From Oscillatoria sp. FACHB-1406 (GTDB lineage: Bacteria; Cyanobacteriota; Cyanobacteriia; Cyanobacteriales; Spirulinaceae): a stretch of DNA of 64,000 nucleotides. Positions 8,882-17,779 of the stretch are shown here, piece after piece (position 1 is the stretch's first letter; every line of letters starts with the position of its first letter). The notes below the pieces were generated by a model. The model had not been told where the DNA came from, made no database searches, and saw nothing but the letters and a program-made list of their open reading frames with translations. The position numbers and the translations under genes were made by a program. The stretch is from positions 27,238-91,237 of the forward strand of contig NZ_JACJSM010000024.1 of the NCBI RefSeq assembly GCF_014698145.1, in the 5' to 3' direction.

Positions 8882-9946
8882 TCATGGAGAAAACCGAGAT
8901 AAATCTTCAGGCTTTATCAGCCCTCTTTCGGTTATAATGCCTGCAATTAACTCGGCAGGAGTCACATCAAAAGCAGGATTATAAAACTCCGCACCGGGCG
9001 TACAAATTCGAGTTTCTCCGACCTGATAAATCTCCGCCGAATCTCGCTCCTCAATCGGAATTTCTGACCCCGTTGTCAGCTTAAAATCTACCGTTGAAAA
9101 CGGTGCTGCTACAAAAAACGGGACGTTATGCGCCTTCGCTACAACTGCCAAACCATAAGTCCCAATTTTATTCGCCGCATCTCCATTCGCCGCAATCCGA
9201 TCTGCCCCCACAATCGCCACATCAATTAACCCTTGTTTCATGCAGTGGGCTGCCATTCCATCGGTAATAACCGTCACCGGGATTCCCTCTTGGACGCATT
9301 CCCACGCCGTCAATTTTGCCCCTTGCAAGCGCGGGCGCGTTTCATCAGCAAAGACTCGATTCAAGCGTCCCTCGCGCCACGCCGAACGGATTACCCCTAG
9401 GGCAGTCCCGTAACCCGCCGTTGCTAGCGCCCCCGCATTGCAGTGCGTCAAAATCGTTAACTTCTCCGGTTGCGAGGGCAACGCTATTAAGCCATTGTCG
9501 CCGATCGCGCGGCAGGTTTCCACATCCTCTGTTTGAATCGTTTTCGCGCTTTCTAGCAGCAGGGCGGGAATTTCTGCTAGCGGTACTGTAGCAGTGCGGG
9601 CGACTTGTAATTGGCGATCGATCGCCCAAAATAAATTCACCGCTGTCGGGCGCGTTTGGCGCAATTGTGCGGCGATTTCCTCCAATTGGGCGAAAAAATC
9701 CTCGCGAGTCTCGGTGTTAATTTCCCGCGCGCCGAGATACATTCCATAAGCTGCGGCAACGCCAATGGCAGGCGCGCCCCGTACTACCATTGTTTTAATC
9801 GCATCGGCCATCTGTTCGCAGCGATCGATTTCTAAATAGGTTGTGGTTTCGGGTATGCGGGTTTGATCGATTAATACAACTCGATTCTCAACGTAGCGAA
9901 TGGGATCGATTCCGCCGGAAGCCATTGTACTGGGCGCGTTAGGCAT
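8882..9946 (-). CDS. mtnA: Methylthioribose-1-phosphate isomerase
   Basis: Converts 5-methylthioribose-1-phosphate to methylthioribulose-1-phosphate in methionine salvage. The 354-residue protein has [12 protein letters not shown], the catalytic Cys in [34 protein letters not shown], and the catalytic Asp in [18 protein letters not shown]. It lies downstream of the Rieske gene on the same strand. No other salvage gene is nearby. Confidence 0.95.
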   Translation of the reverse strand: MPNAPSTMASGGIDPIRYVENRVVLIDQTRIPETTTYLEIDRCEQMADAIKTMVVRGAPAIGVAAAYGMYLGAREINTETREDFFAQLEEIAAQLRQTRPTAVNLFWAIDRQLQVARTATVPLAEIPALLLESAKTIQTEDVETCRAIGDNGLIALPSQPEKLTILTHCNAGALATAGYGTALGVIRSAWREGRLNRVFADETRPRLQGAKLTAWECVQEGIPVTVITDGMAAHCMKQGLIDVAIVGADRIAANGDAANKIGTYGLAVVAKAHNVPFFVAAPFSTVDFKLTTGSEIPIEERDSAEIYQVGETRICTPGAEFYNPAFDVTPAELIAGIITERGLIKPEDLSRFSP

Positions 9947-10078
9947 TGTAAAAAACTAAGATTGAGGGAATGCCGAAGCAAACTTATCGATTCGGACTGG
10001 TTCATCCCAATTTTAGCGGATTGGGCGATCGCTCCGCGGTTGGACACTCAACCCGCATCGGGTTCCTAACCCAACAAA

Positions 10079-10612
10079 TTAAGTCCACCAAGGTTTTGCA
10101 CCCGTGCGCGGATCGAGATCGTTCCACGGGGAAATCCAAATCGATTCGTCCTTAACGGTAACGCGAACAAGTTTGAGCGGGCGGTTAGCAGGCCCTCGAA
10201 CCACTGTACCATCAGGCGTATAGCGAGATCCGTGACAGGGACATTGAAACTGCGAGTCGATCGCGTTCCAGGGAAAGGTACACCCTAAATGGGTGCAGTT
10301 ATTGACAATTCCTATCTCGTCCAACGTACCATCTTCTTTTAGGGTTAGATACGTCGGTTCTCCTGCTAAACCGGCAATTAAAGCGCGCGTTCCCGCCGCT
10401 TCGACTAAGATTTGCCCAGCGGGAATCGGATTGCCTAGCTTATCCTTAGCGAGGATCGAACCATCTTCACTGCTTTCTACCGGAGGAATGAAGAATTGAA
10501 CGGCTGGATAGAGAGTAGCACTCGCTGTTGCCGCAACCACCGTTCCGGTGAGAAAGTTAAGCAACTGCCGTCGAGACAAGGTGGGAGATTCAAGAGGAAG
10601 ACTGTTTTCCAC
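10079..10612 (-). CDS. petC2: Alternative Rieske iron-sulfur protein, PetC2-like
   Basis: Rieske [2Fe-2S] subunit of the cytochrome b6f type. The 177-residue protein has a twin-Arg start (SRRQLLNFL, 13-21) and one membrane anchor. The cluster motifs are CTHLGC (106-111) and CPCHGS (124-129), and the C-terminal WNDLDPRTGAKPWW is typical of b6f Rieske proteins. It lacks the usual partner petA next to it. Its N- and C-terminal wording resembles Synechocystis PetC2 (slr1185) more than PetC1, from memory. It is divergent from flv4, another alternative electron-transport gene. Confidence 0.85.
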   Translation of the reverse strand: MENSLPLESPTLSRRQLLNFLTGTVVAATASATLYPAVQFFIPPVESSEDGSILAKDKLGNPIPAGQILVEAAGTRALIAGLAGEPTYLTLKEDGTLDEIGIVNNCTHLGCTFPWNAIDSQFQCPCHGSRYTPDGTVVRGPANRPLKLVRVTVKDESIWISPWNDLDPRTGAKPWWT

Positions 10613-10978
10613 AATATTTTTAAATTGGAGTTAAGTTATAAAGCACTTCTCAGCGCTCGAACGCGGTTCAAAACCGGCTGATTGCTCTATGTATGTAGAG
10701 TATAGCGCAAACATTACTGATTGGATATATAGCTTTTAAGCGCTTTAAGCTTGACTCCGGAGTTGAAAACCGACAAAAGCTTCATTGCGGCGAGCTTGCA
10801 ACCCGATCGCGCTCAATTGGGACGGGGATTTTTATAAGCTTAACTTGGTTTTATCAAACTGATACATACAAATCGATAATCTTTCCCTTCAGGAATCTGC
10901 ATTTTACAAATTCCGGAATTAGCCCGACTATAGAAGTTAAGAAAAGTAACAACTATAACTTAGGAGCAGCAGCAGCGT

Positions 10979-12709
10979 ATGGTTGCACTCACAGGACAGT
11001 TAGCAGAAACGCCTTCTACGGGGCGCTTAACGGTACAAACGGTAGAAATTGCCGAAAATACAACGGCGATGCGATCGCTCGATTGGGATCGCGATCGCTT
11101 CGATATTGAGTTCGACTTACAGAACGGAACGACTTATAATTCCTTCCTTATCCGAGGCGAAAAAACGGCGCTTGTCGATACTTCCCATCGCAAATTCAAG
11201 ACGCTTTATCTCGATACTTTAAAAAGACTAATTGACCTCTCAACTTTAGATTATCTAATTGTTAGTCATACAGAACCGGATCATAGCGGTTTGATTCAAG
11301 ACGTGCTGAATCTCGCACCGCAAGTCACCATTGTTGGGGCAAAAGTGGCGATTCAGTTCCTCGAAAATATGGTGCATCAGCCCTTTAAATCGAAAATCGT
11401 CAAAAGTGGCGATTGCTTGGATTTAGGCAACGGACACGAGATCGAATTTGTCTCCGCACCCAACTTACATTGGCCCGATACTATCTTCAGCTTTGATAAA
11501 AAAACGAAGACGCTCTATACTTGCGATGCCTTTGGGATGCACTACTGCGACGATCGCTTGTACGACGAGGATCCAGAATTAGTAGAAGGGGATTTTAGAT
11601 ATTACTACGATTGTTTGATGGGGCCGAATGCGCGTTCCGTTCTCTCGGCGATTAAACGCATTGAAAAGTTTGAGATTGAAACCATTGCTACCGGACACGG
11701 GCCACTGTTGCATCATCACCTTTCGACTTGGGTTAATTCTTACCAGCAGTGGAGCGCCGAACAAACGAAAGCAGAGACTTTTGTAGCGCTATTATACAGC
11801 ACTGAAGCAGGAGAAAGCGAGGCATTAGCTAACGCGATCGCGCGGGGAATTTCTCGTAGCGGCGTTAAAGTCGAACCCCTCGATATCAGTGCTGCCGATC
11901 CCCAAGAAGTACGAGAATTAGTATCTCAAGCTGCCGGACTTGTTATTGGAATGCCGCCCCAATCCGACGCGAACGCGCAAAGTGCTTTGAGTACGATTTT
12001 AGCCGCTGCCCACAATCGCCAATCGATTGGTTTATTTGAGACGGGGACGGGCGAAGATGAGCCAATTTTTCCGTTACGAAATAAGTTCCAAGAAATTGGT
12101 TTGATTGAAGCATTTCCGCCGATTCTTGTCAAGCAATCTGTTGATGCGACTCTCGAGCAACTTTGCGACGAAGCAGGAACGGATTTAGGGCAATGGTTAA
12201 CGCGCGATCGCACGATTAAAGAGATTAAGTTTATCGATAACAACCTCGAACGCGCCCTCGGACGAATTAGCACGGGTTTATATATCCTTACCGCCAAAAA
12301 AGATGGGGTTTCTAGCGCTATGTTTGCTTCCTGGGTAATGCAGGCGAGTATGAGTCCTTTGGGCGTGGCGATTGCAGTCGGGAAGGAACGCGCGATCGAA
12401 TCATTATTGCATCCCGGCGATCGTTTTGTTCTGAATGTCCTCGAGGAAGATAACTATCACAGCTTGATGAAACATTTTCTCAAGCGTTTTCCGCCCGGTT
12501 GCGATCGTTTTGCAGACATCAAAACCTATCCAGCGAGTAATGGTTCTCCCATTCTTGCCGACGCTTTAGCTTATCTTGAATGCGAAGTTTCAAGCCGAAT
12601 TGAATGCAGCGATCATTGGATTGTTTACAGCAACGTTTCAAGCGGACGAGTTTCTAAGTTAGATGCCGTTACTGCCGTTCACCATCGCAAGGTCGGAAAC
12701 CATTATTAA
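10979..12709 (+). CDS. flv4: Flavodiiron protein Flv4
   Basis: Flv4 works with Flv2 in dark- and CO2-limited photoprotection of photosystem II, passing electrons to oxygen. The 576-residue protein has the three parts of cyanobacterial flavodiiron proteins: a metallo-beta-lactamase-like domain, a flavodoxin domain (about 260-400) and a C-terminal flavin reductase domain. The diiron ligands look intact: H97, E99, D101 and H102 in SHTEPDHSG, plus downstream His in GHGPLLHHH. AGGAG lies upstream of the ATG. It is the first gene of the order flv4, PsiE-like ORF, flv2, the same as Synechocystis sll0217-sll0219. Confidence 0.95.
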   Translation: MVALTGQLAETPSTGRLTVQTVEIAENTTAMRSLDWDRDRFDIEFDLQNGTTYNSFLIRGEKTALVDTSHRKFKTLYLDTLKRLIDLSTLDYLIVSHTEPDHSGLIQDVLNLAPQVTIVGAKVAIQFLENMVHQPFKSKIVKSGDCLDLGNGHEIEFVSAPNLHWPDTIFSFDKKTKTLYTCDAFGMHYCDDRLYDEDPELVEGDFRYYYDCLMGPNARSVLSAIKRIEKFEIETIATGHGPLLHHHLSTWVNSYQQWSAEQTKAETFVALLYSTEAGESEALANAIARGISRSGVKVEPLDISAADPQEVRELVSQAAGLVIGMPPQSDANAQSALSTILAAAHNRQSIGLFETGTGEDEPIFPLRNKFQEIGLIEAFPPILVKQSVDATLEQLCDEAGTDLGQWLTRDRTIKEIKFIDNNLERALGRISTGLYILTAKKDGVSSAMFASWVMQASMSPLGVAIAVGKERAIESLLHPGDRFVLNVLEEDNYHSLMKHFLKRFPPGCDRFADIKTYPASNGSPILADALAYLECEVSSRIECSDHWIVYSNVSSGRVSKLDAVTAVHHRKVGNHY

Positions 12710-13029
12710 TAATGGATAATTGATAATGGACAATGGATAATTGACAAGTTGATTCGTAGGGTGGGCAATGCCGTTTATAACTTCGCTCCAAAATCCAGAT
12801 TTGTAGGGTGGGCAATGCCCACCAGAAAATCTTTGCTTCTTCAGTACGAATTCCGACCCAAAAAGCGATGGAAAGGGCAGCGCCCACCAACAATTTTTTT
12901 TTAGCTTTAACAGTTTCAATACCAATTGTCATTGATTTTGCACGACTCCCTCAGAGGGCATAACAGTGTTATGCCCCTACGAGATGGCTACAAAGGCATC
13001 AAAAACTTCAAACAATTTGGGAGAATAAA
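12710..13029. repeat. Repeat-filled gap after flv4 with one arm of a 206-bp duplication
   Basis: The stretch holds palindromes built on GGTGGGCAATGCCCACC (12807-12823), a copy of the ATACCAATTGTCATTGATTT end (12919) and a GGGCATAACAGTGTTATGCCC hairpin. From about 12893 it is a near-identical copy of 13260-13465, at an offset of 367 bp. No gene other than the truncated copy at 13030 is supported. Confidence 0.85.
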
Positions 13030-13122
13030 ATGTACAAAACCGCAGATAAATCCCCCTCGCAGCGCGAAAGCTGGTTCAGCATTAACCGCATTGTAAAAGT
13101 AGTAGTACATCGACAAGGTTAA
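13030..13122 (+). pseudogene. Truncated duplicate of the PsiE-like gene
   Basis: The first 23 codons nearly match the start of the intact gene at 13397 (both read SPSQRESWFSINRIVK). The frame then runs into an inverted-repeat element and stops after 30 codons. About 137 bp of upstream DNA, including the ribosome-binding region, is duplicated with it. The fragment may still be translated, because its start region is the same as that of the real gene. It is a broken copy, not a separate gene. Confidence 0.85.
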
Positions 13123-13208
13123 AATTGGGGGTAACGTAATTCCTAAACCTTTTGCTAAGTCTTGATTTCAGCGATCTCTTTTCCCCTCGAATTAAGCTTG
13201 TCGATGTA
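13106..13208. mobile_element. 103-bp MITE-like inverted-repeat element, copy 1
   Basis: The ends are a perfect 12-bp inverted repeat (TACATCGACAAG / CTTGTCGATGTA), with further complementarity inward (GTTAAAATT against AATTAAGC). It carries no coding capacity. It lies exactly where the truncated PsiE-like copy loses homology. A related element with the same subterminal bases sits at 62204-62306. Confidence 0.7.
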
Positions 13209-13259
13209 GTAGGGTGGGCATTGCCCACCAATAAATATTCGCTTATTCAGTCCACTAGC

Positions 13260-13465
13260 AATCTTTTTTAGCTTTAACAGTTTCAATAAAAATTGTTATT
13301 GATTATGCACGATTCCCTCAGAGGGCATAACAGTGTTATGCCCCTACGAGATGGCTACAAAAGCATCAAAAACTTCAAACAATTTGGGAGAATAAAATGT
13401 ACGAAACCGCAGATAAATCCCCTTCACAGCGCGAAAGCTGGTTTAGCATTAACCGCATCGTTAAA
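13260..13465. repeat. Second arm of the 206-bp direct duplication
   Basis: This copy covers the upstream region and first 23 codons of the intact PsiE-like gene. It matches about 12893-13098 apart from scattered substitutions. A GGTGGGCATTGCCCACC palindrome lies just before it, near 13213-13230. Confidence 0.85.
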
Positions 13466-13885
13466 GCCTTAGAACTCGTTCAAGATGCAATTATTATATC
13501 TTTGTGCATCGGCTTATTCAGCTTCATGGTTCTCGAAATTCGCACCATGTTTATGGAAATGCTACCACCGATTCATTTTCATGTTGTTACTGCCGATATC
13601 CTCTCGCTGCTAATTTTAGTCGAACTCTTTCGTCTACTCATTATTTACTTACAAGAACAGCGGGTTTCGATTGGCGTTGCAGTGGAAGTTTCGATTGTTT
13701 CAGTGCTTCGAGAAGTTATCGTTCGCGGCGTTCTTGAAACGAATTGGACGCAAGTTTTAGCGACTTGTGCTTTCTTACTCGTTCTTGGAACTTTAATGGT
13801 TTTGCGAGTGTGGCTTCCCCCTACTTTTGAGGGAATCGACCCCGAACATGAAGTTTCTAGACGTGCGAAAAATCGCGTTCACTAA
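13397..13885 (+). CDS. PsiE-like membrane protein of the flv4-flv2 operon (Sll0218 type)
   Basis: A 162-residue protein with four hydrophobic segments and a PsiE (phosphate-starvation-inducible E) look. It sits between flv4 and flv2, as sll0218 does in Synechocystis, where the product is reported to stabilise photosystem II assembly or dimers. The start follows GGGAG seven bases upstream. The N-terminal 26 residues are polar, then hydrophobic runs occur near 33-52, 64-82, 97-112 and 120-140. It lies 53 bp from flv2. Confidence 0.85.
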   Translation: MYETADKSPSQRESWFSINRIVKALELVQDAIIISLCIGLFSFMVLEIRTMFMEMLPPIHFHVVTADILSLLILVELFRLLIIYLQEQRVSIGVAVEVSIVSVLREVIVRGVLETNWTQVLATCAFLLVLGTLMVLRVWLPPTFEGIDPEHEVSRRAKNRVH

Positions 13886-13938
13886 CGATTAACACTTCAC
13901 TATCAACTCTTAATTCTCGACTATTCACTCATATCGTC

Positions 13939-15669
13939 ATGGCTATTCCTACTGAAACACAAACAACTCGCCCTCGCGACGTACAAATGACAGAAATTGG
14001 CTCCGAAACTTTGATGTTGCGATCGCGGACTTGGGATCGGCTCAAGTTTGAGGTGGAATACGCTCGCCAAAAGGGAACCACTGCCAATTCTTACCTCATT
14101 CAAGGGGAAAAGTCGGCGCTGATCGATCCGCCCGGAGAATCTTTTACTGAAATTTTCCTCAAAGAATTAGGCGGTTGGGATGAGTTGGATTACATCATTC
14201 TCGGTCATGTCAATCCCAATCGGATCGCAACCTTAATAACCCTTATAGAGCGCGCCCCAAAAGCTAAAATTATTTGTTCGCGTCCCGGTGCAAATGCACT
14301 CAAAGCTGCTTATCCGCAATGGGCAGAAAAAATTGAAATCGTGCGATCGCAAGATACCCTCGATTTAGGCGCAGGACATCAGTTACAGTTTATCGCAGTC
14401 CCGACTCCCCGCTGGCCGGATGGACTCTGCACTTACGATGCAGGCAGTCGCATTCTTTTTACTGATAAATTTTTTGGCGTTCACCTTTGTAATGATGCCT
14501 ATTTAGATGAAGATTGGAAGCAATTAGATAGCGATCGCCATTACTATTTTGATTGTCTCCACGCCGGACAAGCCAAGCAAGTCGAAGCCGCCCTCGATAA
14601 GTTAGGAGTTTTTCCCGCAAAGTGTTATGCTCCGGCTCATGGGCCGTTAGTTCGCTATAGTTTAAGCCGCTTTAGTTACGACTATCGAACCTGGTGCCAA
14701 CAGCAAAAATCCCAAGAATTGCGCGTGGCGTTGTTGTATGCTTCGGCTTACGGAAATACCACTACCATTGCCAATGCGATCGCGCAAGGTTTAATCGAGA
14801 ATAATCTCGCGGTAGAAGCGATTAATTGCGAACAAGCGGATGCAGAAGAAATTACCCGCGCCGTGCAAGATTGCGACGGCTTTATCATCGGTTCTCCGAC
14901 GCTGGGCGGACACGCACCGACTCAAATTCAAACGGCGTTAGGAATCGTTCTTTCTGCTGCCACAAAAACCAAACTTGCGGGCATATTTGGTTCCTACGGA
15001 TGGAGTGGCGAAGCGATCGATTTATTGGAAAGTAAGTTACTCGATGCAAACTATCGCTTGGGTTTTTCTCCCTTGCGAGTGCGTTTCAGTCCCACAGAAG
15101 AAACCTTACAACAATGTCAGGAAGCGGGGAGAGAATTCGCACGAACGCTGAAGAAAAAGAAGAAATTACAAACGCCTCGCCAAGCGCTAACCGAAACGCA
15201 AATCGATCGCACCGAACAAGCTGTCGGACGTATTATCGGTTCTTTGTGCGTCGTTTCAACCCGCCTCGGCGATACCCATTACGGCGTTTTAACGTCCTTA
15301 ATTTCTCAAGCAACCTTCAATCCGCCGGGATTAATGCTGGCGCTGGCGGAAGATCAAAATGCCGACTTACTCACGATGAATGGCGATCGCTTCGTCCTTA
15401 ATATTCTCAAAGAAGGGCGCGACGTTCGCAAGCATTTTTCCTATCGCGCTGCTACTGGGGAAAACCCCTTCACTCAGTTGGAAACTCGCACGGCGGAAAA
15501 TGGCTGTTTGATTTTAAACGATGCTTTAGCCTACTTAGAATGTACCGTGCAGGAGCGGATGGAATGCGGCGATCGCTGGTTGATTTATGCGACGATTGAT
15601 AAGGGCGAGGTTTTGGAAGCGACGGGCGTAACCGCGATCGCGCATCGCAAATCCGGCAGTTCTTACTGA
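13939..15669 (+). CDS. flv2: Flavodiiron protein Flv2
   Basis: Partner of Flv4. The 576-residue protein has the same three-domain layout. Its diiron site is not canonical: where Flv4 has HTEPDH, this protein reads H90-V-N-P-N-R95, so Glu, Asp and His are replaced by Asn, Asn and Arg. This is known for Flv1 and Flv2 and supports the assignment. The flavodoxin domain is near SAYGNTTTIANAIAQG, and the flavin reductase domain starts near RIIGSLCVVSTR. It ends 54 bp before a palindromic terminator-like repeat. Confidence 0.95.
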   Translation: MAIPTETQTTRPRDVQMTEIGSETLMLRSRTWDRLKFEVEYARQKGTTANSYLIQGEKSALIDPPGESFTEIFLKELGGWDELDYIILGHVNPNRIATLITLIERAPKAKIICSRPGANALKAAYPQWAEKIEIVRSQDTLDLGAGHQLQFIAVPTPRWPDGLCTYDAGSRILFTDKFFGVHLCNDAYLDEDWKQLDSDRHYYFDCLHAGQAKQVEAALDKLGVFPAKCYAPAHGPLVRYSLSRFSYDYRTWCQQQKSQELRVALLYASAYGNTTTIANAIAQGLIENNLAVEAINCEQADAEEITRAVQDCDGFIIGSPTLGGHAPTQIQTALGIVLSAATKTKLAGIFGSYGWSGEAIDLLESKLLDANYRLGFSPLRVRFSPTEETLQQCQEAGREFARTLKKKKKLQTPRQALTETQIDRTEQAVGRIIGSLCVVSTRLGDTHYGVLTSLISQATFNPPGLMLALAEDQNADLLTMNGDRFVLNILKEGRDVRKHFSYRAATGENPFTQLETRTAENGCLILNDALAYLECTVQERMECGDRWLIYATIDKGEVLEATGVTAIAHRKSGSSY

Positions 15670-15722
15670 CGCGACAAAAAGCAGGTTCCCTACCGATTGG
15701 GTTAAATCGGATTAGATTGAAA

Positions 15723-15757
15723 GTAGGGACGTTGTATACAACGTCCCTACATTTTTG
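15723..15757 (+). terminator. Palindrome plus T-run after flv2
   Basis: A perfect 28-bp palindrome (15723-15750), GTAGGGACGTTGTA and its reverse complement, is followed by ATTTTTGT. It has the shape of a terminator for the flv operon. A near-identical 28-bp palindrome lies at 52667-52694, so it is also a dispersed repeat. Confidence 0.6.
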
Positions 15758-15785
15758 TAGGTAAAACTTTCTGAATAAATCAATA

Positions 15786-16050
15786 ATTAACAACGTTGTT
15801 GACTTTTTTTCTCCGAACCAAGAAACCCATCTCCCAACTCGGTAAAAATTTCATCAATCCTTCCAGCAAAGCTTTTAAAACGCTGCCCTCTGCTTTTTGC
15901 AGCGGCGTTTCCGCGTTCAAAATTGCTAAAATCCTGTTGGGGCAACTCTTGTAAAACTGCTACCCAACAGAACGAGGACTGCCAGCGAAACCCTGGCGAT
16001 GAGGTCAGATAACCGATACTCCGACTCGATCGCGGTTCGCCGAGCGCCCT
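15786..16050 (-). other. Unassigned open stretch upstream of ssb
   Basis: This 445-bp gap holds no convincing gene. On the minus strand a frame stays open without stops from about 16049 to 15790 but has no ATG at its head. It includes the readings VLQELPQQDFSNFERGN and FAGRIDEIFTELGDGFLG. Several stems are also visible, such as TGTTGGG/CCCAACA at about 15933-15968 and GCCAG/CTGGC at about 15982. It could be a decayed gene or a structured RNA. I cannot decide between them. Confidence 0.3.
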
Positions 16051-16114
16051 TTATAGTACAATTGTATGATGTATAAAGAGTGTTGTAATTGTTAAACGTT
16101 ACCGAGACTTAAAG

Positions 16115-16624
16115 ATGAATAGTTGTGTATTAATAGCTCAAATTCAGGATGCGCCCAAACTCCGCAAAACGCAGGAGGGTCAAACGCTAACAGAAATGCT
16201 TGTCTCGTTTGATGGCGGGCGCGAAGACGACCCCCCTTCCAGCTTAAAGGTCGTGGTTTGGGGAAATCTGGCTGAGGAAGTCTACCAAAATTATTTTGCG
16301 GGCGATCGCGTCATTCTCACGGGTCGTCTGAAAATGATGATGGTAGAACGAGAAGACAACGGCGGCGCGCACCGTTTTAAGGAAAAGCGGGCTGAACTGA
16401 CAGCATCGAGTTTTGAAAAACTAAGCGGAACAGAAGGTTTGGCAACGGTTTCGAGTTCTGATTCGCGTCCGAACAACGTGATCCCAATGGACAGTTACAA
16501 TAAACCGACAGCGACAGAAACGCCTGCCTCGAGTCGCAGTCGAACGACAGCAGAACCGGCAAGTGTGGCTTCAAAATCTTCTGCCCCCGTTGACGATGCG
16601 GATTTAGACGATATTCCCTTCTAG
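16115..16624 (+). CDS. ssb: Single-stranded DNA-binding protein
   Basis: The N-terminal 105 residues form an OB fold (MNSCVLIAQI at the start, VVVWGNLAEEV, GDRVILTGRL). A Ser/Thr/Ala-rich linker follows and the protein ends in DDADLDDIPF, the acidic tail that recruits repair and replication partners. At 169 residues it is typical. A possible -10 (TATAAA) lies about 45 bases upstream of the ATG. The protein binds ssDNA in replication, repair and recombination. Confidence 0.95.
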   Translation: MNSCVLIAQIQDAPKLRKTQEGQTLTEMLVSFDGGREDDPPSSLKVVVWGNLAEEVYQNYFAGDRVILTGRLKMMMVEREDNGGAHRFKEKRAELTASSFEKLSGTEGLATVSSSDSRPNNVIPMDSYNKPTATETPASSRSRTTAEPASVASKSSAPVDDADLDDIPF

Positions 16625-16693
16625 GAATCGGTCGAGTCGCAAGGCTTGACAAAATCTTTAAGCTGTGAATCCATCAAGCAGGAAAAGCTGTAG

Positions 16694-16712
16694 GGGCGAA
16701 TGGCATTCGCCC
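16694..16712. repeat. Short palindrome GGGCGAATG-G-CATTCGCCC
   Basis: A 19-bp palindrome downstream of ssb, of the dispersed GTAGGGGCG type also found near 43860-43912. It might serve as a weak 3' stem for ssb, but no T-run follows. Confidence 0.5.
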
Positions 16713-16796
16713 TTGATAATTCACGTCTGATGTGCATTATCCGAAAATCTTGATTTCCCTCACCCCCAGCCCCTCTCCCGAGCCCCCCTAACCCCC

Positions 16797-17004
16797 CTTA
16801 CTAAAGCTACTGTGTACACACAAGTAGAAAATTGAGACCCCCAATCTGTATAAGCCTTGCTAGGCAAGGCTTTCACAATTCAGAGTTGATTCTTAACAAC
16901 TCAAGCTTATTGAGAAAGAGAAACGAGCCATCGGCTCTTGAGACATCGGAATGTTCCGAAACGGTTCCGCGATCGAGATGTGTGTACACAGTAGCTTACT
17001 AAAG
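16797..17004. mobile_element. 188-bp MITE with perfect 16-bp ends and 10-bp target duplication
   Basis: The element spans 16807-16994. Its ends are perfect inverted repeats, CTACTGTGTACACACA on the left and TGTGTGTACACAGTAG on the right. The 10 bases CTTACTAAAG occur directly on both sides (16797-16806 and 16995-17004), the mark of transposition into a site that read CTTACTAAAGGGGG. The inside holds a 9-bp hairpin (AAGCCTTGC-TAG-GCAAGGCTT) and no reading frame. A transposase in trans is needed. The target length would fit an IS4-like family, which is inference. Confidence 0.9.
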
Positions 17005-17048
17005 GGGGAAAATGCGAGGGGAGAAAGAACAGTAATAGCGATCTTTAT

Positions 17049-17094
17049 TCATAACTCATAATTCATAATTCATAACTCATAACTCATAATTCAT
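17049..17094. repeat. Heptamer repeat ATTCATA/ACTCATA
   Basis: Degenerate heptanucleotide units (CATAATT, CATAACT) in tandem. The last unit supplies the TCA that is read as the stop codon of the minus-strand gene at 17091. Confidence 0.75.
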
Positions 17095-17435
17095 CCCGCC
17101 CAAGCTTTCAGCGCCCAGCCGATCGCGATCCCCAATCCGCCAAAACGCACGGCTTGCCAAAAAGGATGCCAAAGACTGCGCCAGTTAAAGAGACGACTTT
17201 CGAGGTTAATTTCAAGACTTTCGAGTTCTCGTTCGATCGCGCGGAGTTGCGATCGCATCTCGGTGTTGCGCGATCCCCGCAATTGCACCCGTTCTTGCTG
17301 GAGTTCGGTTTGACGCTGGAGATCGCGACGAACTTGAGAGTAGCGTTCCTTAAATTCGAGCAGCGATCGCTCCAATCGGGCGATCGCTTCGTCTAAATCT
17401 TCGTCGTCGGGGCGGTTTGGATCTTCGACAACCAT
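17091..17435 (-). CDS. Coiled-coil protein with C-terminal membrane anchor
   Basis: A 114-residue protein. Residues about 12-82 are rich in Glu, Arg, Gln and Leu with heptad spacing, a clear coiled coil. Residues about 92-112 are hydrophobic (RFGGLGIAIGWALKAW), a single tail anchor. No named family is recognised. It is divergent from the gene at 17482. Its stop codon comes from the adjacent heptamer repeat. Confidence 0.75.
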   Translation of the reverse strand: MVVEDPNRPDDEDLDEAIARLERSLLEFKERYSQVRRDLQRQTELQQERVQLRGSRNTEMRSQLRAIERELESLEINLESRLFNWRSLWHPFWQAVRFGGLGIAIGWALKAWAG

Positions 17436-17481
17436 TCTAAACTAGAGGAGAATTTCAACACATCCTACCCTGTATTTTCCG

Positions 17482-17775
17482 ATGCTTCAGTCCTCCCCAC
17501 AATCCCAAAGCCAAGCGATCGAGCAATTGAGCGATTTAGAGCTTGCGCGCGCCCTTTCCGAACGCCTCGCGATCGCACCAAACGATTGGCATCGACTCAA
17601 AGCCAATCGCAAAGCCCAAGCCGCCCAACAAGCTGCCGCCGCGATCGTCTTTTTGCTCAACGATCGCCCGGAAGAAGCCCTAGCACGCTTGCAACAGGCA
17701 AGTGGCTGGCTCGATCGCAGCATCGTCGCCCCACCCTGCCCGACGCACGGCAAGAAGCCAACTGACGCAATTTAA
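17482..17775 (+). CDS. Small helical cyanobacterial protein (DUF6439-like)
   Basis: A 97-residue, Ala- and Gln-rich helical protein (AQAAQQAAAAIVFLLNDRPE, then an EEALARLQQASGWLDRS repeat-like helix). It ends in a short tail with APPCPTHGKKP. No catalytic motif is seen. It resembles a family of small cyanobacterial hypotheticals, from memory. It converges on the kinase gene, with 4 bp between the stops. Confidence 0.6.
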   Translation: MLQSSPQSQSQAIEQLSDLELARALSERLAIAPNDWHRLKANRKAQAAQQAAAAIVFLLNDRPEEALARLQQASGWLDRSIVAPPCPTHGKKPTDAI

Positions 17776-17779
17776 ATCT

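Noticed and set aside
13939..15669. Damaged active site in Flv2
   Set aside because: The Asn/Asn/Arg replacements are the known non-canonical pattern of Flv1 and Flv2, not a defect of this strain.
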